Positions 23,660 through 34,080 of a stretch of 64,000 nt of DNA are shown in pieces. Location: assembly GCF_020740795.1 (NCBI RefSeq), contig NC_067312.1, positions 38,912,905 to 38,976,904 of the forward strand, in the 5' to 3' direction. The stretch comes from Apus apus. Taxonomy: Eukaryota > Chordata > Aves > Apodiformes > Apodidae. The notes under the pieces are model-generated. The model was not told the DNA's origin and did not search any database. It saw only the letters and a program-made list of their open reading frames with translations. Position 1 is the stretch's first letter. Every line of letters begins with the position of its first letter. A program made the position numbers and the translations under genes.

Positions 23660-24150
23660 GTGGTGGACAGCAAGGCTTAACACGAGGCAGCAGTGTGCTT
23701 TTTCAGTAGAGAGCCAGCTGCATCCTGCACTGTGTTAAGACTGTAGCTAGCAGCCTCTTTGTGAGACCACATCTGAGTGCTGTGTCCAGTTCTGGGCTCC
23801 CGAGAACAAGACATATACAATGAACATGTTGGAGTGAGTGTGGTGGAGGCCACTAAACTTATCAGGGAACTTTGCACACGATACACAAGAGAAAGCTGGT
23901 TAGGGAGGGAAGGTGAAGGGAAAATCTGATTTCTGGTTTTCTATACCTAAAGCCAGGATGAAGAGGGGATGAAGTCAGAAGTTTTTCAGAAACATGAAGT
24001 GTCAGGACAAATAATGGAAACAAGCCATCATACGGCTGCTTAAGCAGTAGAACAGGTTGTCTGGAAGTCTTGTAGACTTTCCACCCTTGAAGAGGCTCAA
24101 AACAGCTGTATGGGACCTGAGCAACCTGATCTAACTGGAACTGTTTAGTG
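23660..24150 (+). mobile_element. CR1 LINE fragment, degraded
   Basis: Reads on the plus strand: GTGGACAGCAAGGCTTAACA, AGCCAGCTGCATCCTG, TGAGACCACATCTGAGTGCT and GTCCAGTTCTGGGCTCC are diverged CR1 ORF2 C-terminal phrases. It ends near GAGCAACCTGATCTAACTGG without a clear octamer tail. It sits back to back with the minus copy at 22749-23600, with only about 60 bp between them. Confidence 0.75.
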
Positions 24151-24889
24151 AATTTTGTTTTCCTGTTTTGATATAGTTTGCAAAATAGAGTGAAGACTGT
24201 TAATCCTCAAATAAAATGTCCTTGGTTTTGCAGGCATCTCTTCTGTTTTAAATGTGGGCAGAGATATATTTTTAAACACTTTCTTATGCAGTACATAATA
24301 ACACTACAACTGCTGGACTGCTATCACAGGATCTTCTTGAATTCAGTTGTCATAAGAGTCTTCTGAAGTTACTCTTCATGTTTAGTAGCAGAGGTACATC
24401 AAGAGTGAAAGGTGACGAACTTTGTATTCTGTAGATGTGGAGCAGAGTTGTTTCTAGGTACACATTACATTGCAATTACATTCTGGAGTTGTTTTTGCTG
24501 TAGCAGCTTTTCAGCTGAATATCTCACAAATTTGTTTGGATGGCTGGTTGTACCATAATTGTAGAAACTGATTTACAGGCAATTCTGAGAAAGTTCAGAC
24601 AGTCATTGTGTCTCTGACTCTTCAGCATGCTAGCAGTTGAACTAGAAATTTGTATTAGCTACAAGCTACTAAGCTGCTTTTTAATCTGTGACCTACTTAA
24701 TTTCAAATTGAGTATATACTTTTTTAATGCACAGTTATGTACAGTAGGACATTTATTTGGCAGGAGTTGTTTTGGTGTTTATGAATAGGGGCACCACTGA
24801 CAGCTGTGGTGGAGGAAGCATCCCAGAAGATCCTGAGGGGGGTCTTTGTCTTGAGGCTCTGACTGTCTTCTTCCCAGAAAAAGCACAAG
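24151..24889 (+). other. TRPM3 intron between CR1 elements
   Basis: AT-rich. The last 100 bp (24790-24889) are richer in GC and might be a diverged extension of the CR1 that follows, but I could not align them. Confidence 0.5.
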
Positions 24890-25175
24890 AATCGTGATTG
24901 TCAGTTAACAATGCTGCAATCACCCCCTCCATAATCCAGGAGGAAGTAGTTAATTATCTGTTTCTGTGCCTAAGCAAGTACAAGTCTATGAGGCTGGATG
25001 GGATCCACTAGAGAGTACTGAGGAAGCTGGTGGGGGAGCTCGGTAAGCCTCTGTCCATCATCAACAATCCTGGTCAACACCTAGATGACTGGAGGGTGGC
25101 TTATGTGACACCCATCTACAAGAAGGGCCAGAAGGAGGATCCAGGGAACTGTCAACCTCAGTACGGGGTAGGATC

Positions 25176-25439
25176 ATGGAGAGGCTCATCTTGAGTGATC
25201 TCACATGGCAAGTGCGGGACAGCCAGAGGATCAGGGCCAGCCAGCATGGGTTTATGAAAGGGAGGTCTTGCTTGACCAACCTGAGCTCTTTCTATGACCA
25301 TGTGACCTGCCTTTTGGATGAGGGGAAAGCTGTGAACATTGTCTACCTGGACTTTGGTAAGGTTTTTGACACCTTCTCCCACAGCATTCTCCTGGAGAAG
25401 CTGGTGAATCATGGCATAGACAAGTGTACTCTTCACTAG
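25176..25439 (+). pseudogene. CR1 RT palm fragment
   Basis: An 87-codon frame with QHGFMKGRSCLTNLSSFYD and motif A YLDFGKVFDTFSHSILLEKL. The aspartate of motif A is present. The frame ends at a TAG at 25437-25439 and the following RT blocks are in other frames. A relic of the element at 24890-26593. Confidence 0.85.
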
Positions 25440-25698
25440 GTAAAAATCTGGCTGGATGGCCAGGCCCAGAGAGTTGTGGTAAACGGGGTCAAATCTAGTT
25501 GGCGACCTATCACCACTGGTGTCCCTCAGGGCTCAGTTTTGGGAACAGTCTTGTTCAGTATCTTTACCCATGATCTGGATGAGGGGAATGAGAGCATCAG
25601 ATGACACAAAACTGGGTGGGAGTGTCGATATGCTTCAAGGTAGGAAGGCTTTATAGAGTAACCTGGACAGGCTGGATCAATGGGGCGAGGCCAATTGT

Positions 25699-26169
25699 AT
25701 GAGGTTAAACAAGGCCAAGTGTCAGGTCCTGCATTTCGGTCACAACAACCCCAGTCAATGCTACAGACTTGGGCAAGAGTGGCTGGAAAGCTGCCCAGCA
25801 GAAAAGGACCTGGGGGTGCTGGTTGACAGCTGGCTGAACATGAGCCAGCAGTGTGCCCAGGTGGCCAAGCAGGCCAACAGAGTCCTGGTTTGTATCAGAT
25901 ATAGCGTGGCCAGCAGGAGTAGGGAGGTTATCGTGCCCCTGTACTTGGTACTGGTGAGGCTGTACCTTGAATCCTGTGCTCAGGTCTGGGCCTCTTACTA
26001 TAAGGAGGACATTGAGGTGCTGGGGCATGTCCAGAGGAGAGCCACCAAGCTGGTGAAGGGCCTGGAGAACAAGTCATACAAGGAGTGGCTGAGGGAACTA
26101 GGGATGTTTAGTTTGGAGAGGAGGCTGAAGGGAGAGGAGGCTGAAGGGAGACTTCATTCCCCTCTTTAG
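25699..26169 (+). pseudogene. CR1 ORF2 C-terminal region, 156 codons open
   Basis: Encodes [80 protein letters not shown] and [12 protein letters not shown], the standard order of CR1 ORF2 after the RT palm. It remains open over 471 bp, so this copy is fairly recent. A direct repeat near 26125-26150 (GGAGAGGAGGCTGAAGGGAG twice) shifts the frame at the end. Confidence 0.85.
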
Positions 26170-26965
26170 CTACCTGAATGGAGGTTGTAGGGTGGTGTAT
26201 CTTGGCCTCTTCTCCCAAGGAAATAATGACAGGACCAGAAGAAATGGCCTGAAGTTGCATCAGGGGAGGTTCAGACTGGATATTAGGAATAATATTTTTT
26301 TTTTATGAAAGAGTGGTCAGGCACTGGAACAGCCTTCCCAGGGAGGTGGTTGGGTCATCATCCTTGGAGGTATTCAAGAAACACATAGATGTAGCATGCT
26401 TGACTGGTGAAGGTTGTAGGGTTTGTTTTTTTTCATTTGGTGTTTTCTGGTGGAGTGTGTGTGCTTATTTATGTTTGGTTGGTTTTGGTGGTTTTTTTTG
26501 TGTTGGTGGTTGGACATAGTGATCTCAGAAGTCCTTTCCAACCATGACAATTCTGTGATTCTGTGACTGCTTCTGTGATTCTGAGAGTCTGTGAACAGGG
26601 CTTACCCAGCCTTCTTACAGGCCACTTCCGGTTGTTGAAAGGTCACTATATGGTGCCCCCAGAGTCTTCTCTCCTTCAGGCTTAACAAACCCAAGTCTCC
26701 CAGCCCTCTGATCATTTTCTTTGCTCTCCTCTGGACACACTTCAACAGGTCCATGTACCTCTTGTCTTGGGGACTCCAGAGCTGAACATAATACTCCAGC
26801 TGAGATCTCTCCAAGGCAGAATAGAGGGGCAGAATCACTTCTGTCACCCTGCTGGCCACATTTCTTTAATGCAGCCCAGGATGCAGTTGGCCTTCTGGGC
26901 TGGAATTGCACACTGGTGGCAGCTCATGTCCCTTACCCCCAGGTCTTTTTCCATGAGGCTGCTCT

Positions 26966-27280
26966 CTAGCGTGTCTTCCTCCAGCCTGTATTGATATATC
27001 TAGTTGCCCCAGGACAGGTGCACTTGGCCTTTTTGAACCTCAAGAGGTTCACCTGGGCCCACTTCTCCAGCTTGTCCAGGTTCCTGTTGATGGCATGCCA
27101 TCGCTCTGACATATGAACGGCACCACCCAGCTTGGTGTCATGGGCAAACTTGCTGAGGGTTCTCTCAGTGCCACTGTCAATATCATTAATGAAGATATTA
27201 AAAAACACTGGTCCCAGTACAGACCCCCACGGGACACCACTTGTCACCGTTTTCCATCTGGACATCGAGCCATTGACCAC
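26966..27280 (-). pseudogene. CR1 RT palm, catalytic ADD box changed to AHD
   Basis: A 104-codon frame: [20 protein letters not shown], then [20 protein letters not shown], then [20 protein letters not shown]. The YADD/FADD box that binds metal reads FAHD, losing one of the two aspartates. Also PQG is changed to PWG. It adjoins the motif A fragment at 27317-27787 in a different frame. Confidence 0.87.
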
Positions 27281-27316
27281 TACTCTCTGGATGCGACCAT
27301 CCAGCCAATTCCTTAT

Positions 27317-27787
27317 CTACTGAACAGGCCACCCATCAAACCCATATCTCTCCAACTTGGAGAGAAGGATGTTGTGACGGACAGTATCAAAGGCCTTGCA
27401 GAAGCCCAGATACATGACATCCATAGGTCTTTCCTTGTCCACTGATGCCATCACTCCATTGTAGAAAGCCAGTAGGTTGGTCAGGCAGGATTTGCCCCTA
27501 GTAAAGGCATGCTGGCTGTCCTGAATCACCTTCCTGTCCATGTGCCTGAGCATGTCTTCTAGGAGGATCTGTTCCATGATCTTCCTAGGCACAGAGGTGA
27601 GGCTGACAGGTCGGTAGTTCCTGGAGTTCTCCGTTATACCCTTTTTAAAGATGGGTGTGATGTTTGCTTTCTTCCAGTCACTAGGGAATTCACTTGAGTG
27701 CCATGACTTTTCAAATATTGTGGACAGTGGCTTGGCAAATACATCAGCCAATTCCTTCATGATGCTCATATGTCTTCTTGTTGTCAT
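27317..27787 (-). pseudogene. CR1 reverse transcriptase N-terminal half, motif A aspartate lost
   Basis: A 156-codon open frame with [60 protein letters not shown] and [20 protein letters not shown]. Motif A reads [13 protein letters not shown], where the family has LDF; the catalytic Asp is Gly. The frame continues as 26966-27280 in another register. It is a well-preserved but inactive retrotransposon fragment. Confidence 0.88.
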
Positions 27788-27790
27788 AGT

Positions 27791-30700
27791 GCTATCTGTG
27801 ATATTGCACCTTAGAATGGTTGTGGGTGCTGTTTGAGGAAGGCTGTAGGAAGTAAGAGTTTAAAAGTATGGCTATTAGTCCTGTCTTATAAGGAAAATGA
27901 AATGTGTACCCACTGAAGGAGTATTTGCACCGCAGATGGAACAAGAAGTCTTTAGAAATCTCTACCATGCCTATAGCTCTGTACTGAGATACTGAAACTC
28001 AAAACTTCTGACTAAAGATGGTTTCAGATGATCTGGAAGAATTCTCTCCCTTCCTCTCCCTTCTTCCTTCTTGTCTGGAGGCTGTTTTCCTTTTCTTCTC
28101 CTCTCCTCGAAACATAAGCTAGTGACTGTACCTGGAAGCAAAGTGAAACTCAGTTCTGAAGGATCCTGTGGGATCCTTTATGAAGTACTGTATTAGCAAC
28201 ACCTGTGTTTCTGTCCAGAACTAGAAGACCTAGTCAGATAGGTCCGCTCTGAAGCATGGAAGATAATACTCTTAAGATAATGCAGCTATATCCAGCCAGA
28301 TGACATATGAGTTATTAAGCAGTTACTCAGTGGGCCTTGGGCATCAGTGATGCTTTGAGTTTTGCAGTTCCTTTGCTTTGCCATATGATAAAGGCTTTTG
28401 TGTGGATTTGAAGTGTATTAGAACTAATTCAGCTAAATATAGAGATTGACAATAAATATACTGAAGGTCAGATCATATGATTTATTTTCTGAATGGCTTT
28501 GAATTCTTTAGAATTATTAGAAATTTTTTAAATAAAACATTTTCTCAACAGGAGGAGGAAACAAAAACTTATTGCAGGGAATTGGAAAGATGGTTTCCTC
28601 CTTTGTATCTGAATGAAAACAGAGAAATAGTACTTTTCCTAAAAACACATGGTCTGTTATATGACAAAGTACAGAAGTTCTGGTACAATTCAGTTAAAAA
28701 AAAATCATAATTGAGTTACTATTGGATTCATATTTGAGTTACTGTTTGGATCATTCAGTGTGTTTAAACATTATGTTCTCTATCAGCAATCATTATTCCC
28801 ATTGACAGTTAGATGCTAGGAAACATTATATTCACTTTTCAATATTTTACAAACATATGTTTGGATTTTGACTCAGGAAAAGTAGTAGGACCCCAGAAAG
28901 TGCCTTCTTTGTTAGGGATGCTTTCACATTGTATGAGCCAACACATTTAAGACTGAGTCATTGAGTAAGAAATTTCCAAAGAGAACTCAAAGGACTAAGG
29001 AAGGTAGCATTAATGATTCTACAAGTTGTGAGCCAGTGAGCTGAACCAACACTTCAGTTATATACCATTATATACCATTAGATGGACAGAACAGCTTTTT
29101 CTGCCTCATGGAATGTAAAAAATAAGATTCAGCTCATTCATGTAACAACTAAGTATCCACAGTTATGACTGGGCAAATTTAATGTTTTGCACATTACCTG
29201 TATAATCTGGGGTGGGTATGTATTAGTCAGCTTTGAACAACTTTGGTAAGAAAGTTTGCCTAAACACCAGCATATTGCAGCCCAGACCTAATGTGACAGA
29301 ACACACAGTTTGCACAGGTTATTTGTCCTTTGTTCAGGGTTACTTTCATCTATATTTTTTGAACCTTCATGGTGAAAGATGATAAATTTAAGTTACTGTC
29401 TACAAGACCATGGAGAATGAAGATACAAATCAACTATTTATGAGGTATGAATCTCTGGCTAAGAAAATGAGGAGTTTTGAATATAGCTAGCTTAGAGTTG
29501 TGGGGTTTTTTATGAGAAAATTAGCTACATGCTTATGAAGCAATTATTTAATTAAAATTCTCGCAATAATGTAGGAGCAATAATAATAACAACAATCTCT
29601 GTTCTTTATCTTTGCAGCAGTTGCACTATGATACATGCAACTGAGCTGAATAAAGCAGGTGACGTTTTCCATACCCAGTAACTGTGCGTAAACAAACAAA
29701 TAAAAAGCAGTCTAAACAAAATCACCTTAACTTAAACTCTATTTTTATCCCAATCTTGTAATTGCTGCAAGCAATTACCTGTTAAAGGAAAAAGAATACA
29801 GAAGAAAACCTTTTCACTCTCTTCAGAATGACTTTTTGTTAGGAAATGGTTACACTACCCCTATAAACTTGTTTAATTACCTAATACTGAATGCTTGTCT
29901 CTTTGTCTTGCCTGGAAGTCCTAAGGGACTTCACTGAGGTACATATGAACAGCATGGAAACCTATTGTATCGGACAACATGGGTTATTTTCAGTTACAAC
30001 GCTGACTGGTTTTAGCCCAGGTGGCAGCATATAATATTTTTTACCTGGAACCATAGAATTGCAAAACAGAAATTAGAGGAAATTAGGCCCAGAATTCTGC
30101 CTCTGTCATTTTGTAGACTCTGTGTTACCTCTACCTATGACATAAACATTTTGTTATGATGCTGGGATATGAAGCTATAAAATTAATTATGTTGTTTAAA
30201 AATGAATGGCAATTTGAAAATAAAGTCCAAGGAGAGTTTCAGGTCTAACGCCAAAAGAGGTAATTATTTTTTTTAAATAGATAATGCAATGCATAACAGC
30301 GATATATTTTTATTCTTTGTGCCTGTATACATAACACAAGTAATAGTATTTACTAAAAAATAAAAAACAACAATGCAGTTCTTCAAAAGCACATAGTGCT
30401 AACACCAGAATAAAACCCCCTAGTAATACCTAAGTTTGGCACATATTTATATTATTTGCATTAATTCAGGTATTTCAAAAGATCTTTCTCCAAATTAAGA
30501 ATACCGTATCATTTGCTAGAAATGCTAATATCTGCTTCAGGAATTTGAAGTATAAGGACTGCAGGTTAAAATTAAGGTCAAGTAGTAAGCCTGCAAAAAA
30601 AAAATACTAGATGGGTGATGCTGAATTAAAATTATACCATTATAAACACCAATACATACGTTCTTCATATAGTAAATCTACATTGCACATTGAAATTTAC

Positions 30701-31369
30701 TCTGTTCATATGGTAATGTGTCATATCCAATTTTTCAGCTGCAGAATAGTAAATGTTTCCCAAGCAGCAAGACAGATTTTTATACAACAGATTCAGCTTT
30801 CTTTTCTTATTGTGAGATTGATTATTTTTGCCTGATGTGGATCATTTGTATAACTATGTACAGCATTTTTTAAATTTTCTTGGTTGTCTGAATTTGTGTA
30901 AGGTGGTATTGGTCTGTAAATTTAATTTTTTCCTGATATACTACTGTGCAGATCAGGAAATTGTCATTATTCAGAATAGTATTGTTAGTCTTATGAATCT
31001 GTGTCGTATCTTCAAACATGGTTGGATCTGGCAATATTCCATGTCAAAATCATAAATTCTCTGGAGACTGTCAGAAAAGGTGCTTGTACAGATACAGTAA
31101 GGCCACACTCAAATGGCACCAATTTTTTCAGTCCTTCTATCTGGATTCTACACATGTCTCCTAGGACAATAGTGTGTTATTCTGTAGAATTTACTTGATC
31201 TACTTTTCTGTACTATACAAATAATTCATGATGAAGTGAAAACTTTCCTTTTGAGCCACTAGTGAAAAATGTCTGCTGTGATGAGTCTGCTATTTTACAG
31301 AAAACATAATATTTTCTTAGTTGACTTCTTGCACTTTTATCCATTTGGGGCATCAAAGTATATAAAAAG
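27791..31369 (+). other. TRPM3 intron, unique AT-rich sequence
   Basis: No confident gene. A 53-codon open stretch after a good acceptor-like TTTTCTCAACAG at 28552 is discussed among the findings. A small duplication (TATACCAT repeated) occurs at about 29060-29080. Confidence 0.5.
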
Positions 31370-31511
31370 GCACCATTCCTGGAGATGTTAAAAAAACACG
31401 TAGACATGGTGTTTCAGGAGATAGTTTAGTGTTTGGAGATTGTAGGGTGGATGGTTGGACTTGAAGATCTTGAAAGTCTTTTCCAACATTGATGATTCTG
31501 TGATTCTGTAT
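31370..31511 (+). mobile_element. CR1 LINE 3' terminal fragment
   Basis: About 140 bp: CATTCCTGGAGATGTTAAAA, GTAGGGTGGATGGTTGGACT, GATCTTGAAAGTCTTTTCCA and two ATTCTGTG repeats. It is a very short 5'-truncated insertion. Confidence 0.92.
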
Positions 31512-33357
31512 ATACAATTGAATTCATTTCAGTTAGGAGTGTTGCTTGGGTCTTGAAAGTCACAAAGACAAGAAGGCTTCCATGATCCTTTTATGATATG
31601 ATACAGTTTTTGAGAGTGATGTAATTATTTTCAGTTCTCTTTTGAATAAATCTACTCCAAATACAGTGATACTGATGCAAACTAGCAAGGTTTGTAGGTC
31701 TTTGGTTATTCATGCACTTCATTTCTGAAATATGTGCTTCTGCTTAAATCAGGTAGCAGCCCCAGCTGTGCTAATTGCACAATGTTCTGGAGGCTGACAA
31801 TTATTCCAGTTCATTTGGTTGAATATATCATATGAAGATACAGTTCACTTCTTTATTATCACCTTATGGACTATTGTGAGACATCCCTCAAAAAAACTCA
31901 TTTTTGTTTGATTATCTTACCAAAAACTCCACAATGTGAAGACTTATGACACACTTTTGACAGTTGACTTTTGCCTTTGTTGTAAGAATGCAGATCTCTA
32001 CAAATCCACAACTGTCTATTGTACAGAGCATTTGCTTTTGTGTGGAACGGTTTACTTCTATAAAACTTCTTTTTCAACTTGATGACTTGTCTTTTCAGGT
32101 TAAATGCACTTTGTTGCACATTCACAGTTTGCTTTTTTTTTTCCTGTAAGGCATGTAAATCAGACATTCCTGGCTGTCTACTGTGTGTCATGAAATCTAG
32201 AGGCAGATTTTTGTCCTTGGTGTGACATCATAGTTTAATAATGATAGAAATGTAGTTATTTCTTCAGATCATAATTTTGACTGTGAGACCTAACTCTTTT
32301 GGCTTTGATTTTGAAATAGTAATATTCAACTAATAAAACCAGCATTAGATTGCTTTGTGGGTGTATGTTGCATATGAACTGCATTTGAGTATGAAATGTT
32401 TGACTGCTTCTTCTGCAAATGGAGCATATGTTCATATTTTATTGCACTTTATTATTACTATTATTTTGATGTTGTTATAGCATGCAACTTTTAATTTGTA
32501 TAGTATTTGGTAGACCTGAACAGAAAATATATTTCCTTATTCCTCCAGAAGCATTGAATTTTCATAAATTCTTTCCTACTCCAGAACAAACCTGAGATTG
32601 CCACCCCTTCCCTTAGTGGCTCCTGAGACATACAGGAAACCTAAAGGTCCTCTAATTAATCTTAAATTGTTATGTTATATTATCTTTCTTTATCATGTGT
32701 TCCAATAAGTAGCTACTGGTAAATTTATGCAGTTTACCCAGATAGGGTCTCAGTAAATTACTTGTTATGTAATTAAATAAGTTTCTTCATTATAATTAAA
32801 ACATCATGAATTTTTAGGACAATTTTTCTTTTAAAAGATGCAACTCTTCTATATTTCTGTAATTCACTGAGCAGTTTAAAATTCAGAGAGAAAAAAAAAA
32901 CACTCTAAAATATCAAATACTTCAAACTTTTTTCCCATTTGAGATGAACTTACATACTTTCCTTTTAGGGAGCCTTTACCAATTTCCAATCACTAATTTG
33001 AATCCTCATTTATTAAAAGCAAGTTAAGAGTTAATAAATAATAAAACAGTACTTTAGGGACCAGTTCAGGTTAGGCATAGCAGAGAAACCCAGCCACAGG
33101 AGTTTGCAGGCATATTAAACAAGCCTTGTACATGAGACTGTTTTTTTTTTGTCACCCAGATTCTGTGCGCACTCTCATCTTAATCAATCTTTGTTTCCTG
33201 ATCAAAAAAAGACAAAAGAATCAAACATTTGATGTCACCTAAAATGGTTTTAATTGATTCTTTCCAAACAACTGTATTTTTCAGCCTTTATGAGGAAACA
33301 TTTTTTTAAATTAGGACAGGAACATTATTAAATGTGACAGGGACTATCTCATTTCTT

Positions 33358-33468
33358 TGTTTTTTAGGTTTATTTCTTTGTTTGTTTTAGGAGTTTGTTT
33401 TTCTTTGTTTGTTTGGGTTTGTGGGGTTTTTTTGTTGTTTGGTTTGGTTTGCTGTTTTTTTATAAACT
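33358..33468. repeat. T/G-rich low-complexity tract (TTTG)n
   Basis: Runs of T interrupted by single or double G, with TTTG as the main unit. A similar tract lies at 40808-40950. Both may be relics of poly(T)/(TTTG) expansion and give meaningless open frames. Confidence 0.8.
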
Positions 33469-34000
33469 GAGGAGTCCTCTAAATCTGGCCCTGCTTGCTC
33501 CTCTGTTTTGAAGCTGGTGTCTGAGAATGCCTCCCAGATGCTTGTGACACCCTCTTTTGTAGTACTGAGCCAGTAGCTTCTCTCAAACTTCAAAAAGGAC
33601 AATGTATTTCGTTTACATATCTCTACAGCAGATCAACAGGATGTCTTCTGCAAGGCTAAAGGAAAATAACAGAAGTAATTTTTTTAAAGTGGCAGGATTT
33701 GGTGCAAAGCCCAGTGATTTGTGTTTGCAAAATACATAATAAAGGTCATTCGTCTTTTCCAGCTTTCTTTTATATACCTGACTTTAAGCCAAATAATTTT
33801 ATTATGGCAAAAGCTAATGGTTGTTGAAAGGAGAGGACCCTTCCTGCATCTTTGATTCTAGCTGCTTTTTCCCCATCAGCTCTTTTTTGCCATTATCAGC
33901 ATCCAGATGGCCACATCCTGAACAGGGCATCAATATATCTAGCTCAGAAAGGTTTCTGCTTTTATCAGCACTGGGGGAGGGTCTAGGACAACTCTCCACT

Positions 34001-34080
34001 GCCAGAACATCTCTGTGCCAGAACGTTTCTCCACCAGGATATCTCTAGGCCAGGGCATCTCTCCTCTACCACATCTCTCT
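34001..34080. repeat. Degenerate 16-bp minisatellite, five units
   Basis: Five consecutive 16-base units with common form RCCAGRRCATCTCTNN start at 34001, 34017, 34033, 34049 and 34065. The first is GCCAGAACATCTCTGT and the fourth GCCAGGGCATCTCTCC. The units differ at 3-7 positions, so the array is old. It stands in otherwise unique intron. Confidence 0.8.

Larger units (their letters stand above)
24890..26593 (+). mobile_element. CR1 LINE with RT region, 5' truncated
   Basis: Starts in the RT N-terminal region (IIQEEVVNYLFLCLSKYKSM, KPLSIINN, YVTPIYKKGQKEDPGN). It continues through palm motif A (YLDFGKVFDTF at about 25342-25375) and the catalytic box, which reads SDDTKLGG near 25596. The C-terminal region follows. 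The 3' tail holds several ATTCTGTG-type repeats to 26593. A TTTTTTTT/GGT-rich expansion interrupts the 3' end at about 26410-26510. Stops and frameshifts make it inactive. Confidence 0.93.
26594..27790 (-). mobile_element. CR1 LINE with RT region, lacking its 3' end
   Basis: Reads on the minus strand and abuts the plus CR1 at 26593 with no spacer. The usual 3' tail is missing and the sequence starts inside the ORF2 C-terminal region. Toward 27790 it covers the catalytic box (FAHDTKLGG) and motif A ([11 protein letters not shown]), then the RT N-terminal blocks ([30 protein letters not shown]). Both catalytic blocks have lost an aspartate, so the enzyme is dead even where frames stay open. Confidence 0.92.

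Noticed and set aside
34001..34080. CRISPR-like array
   Set aside because: Units are adjacent with no spacers, diverged, and in a vertebrate intron.
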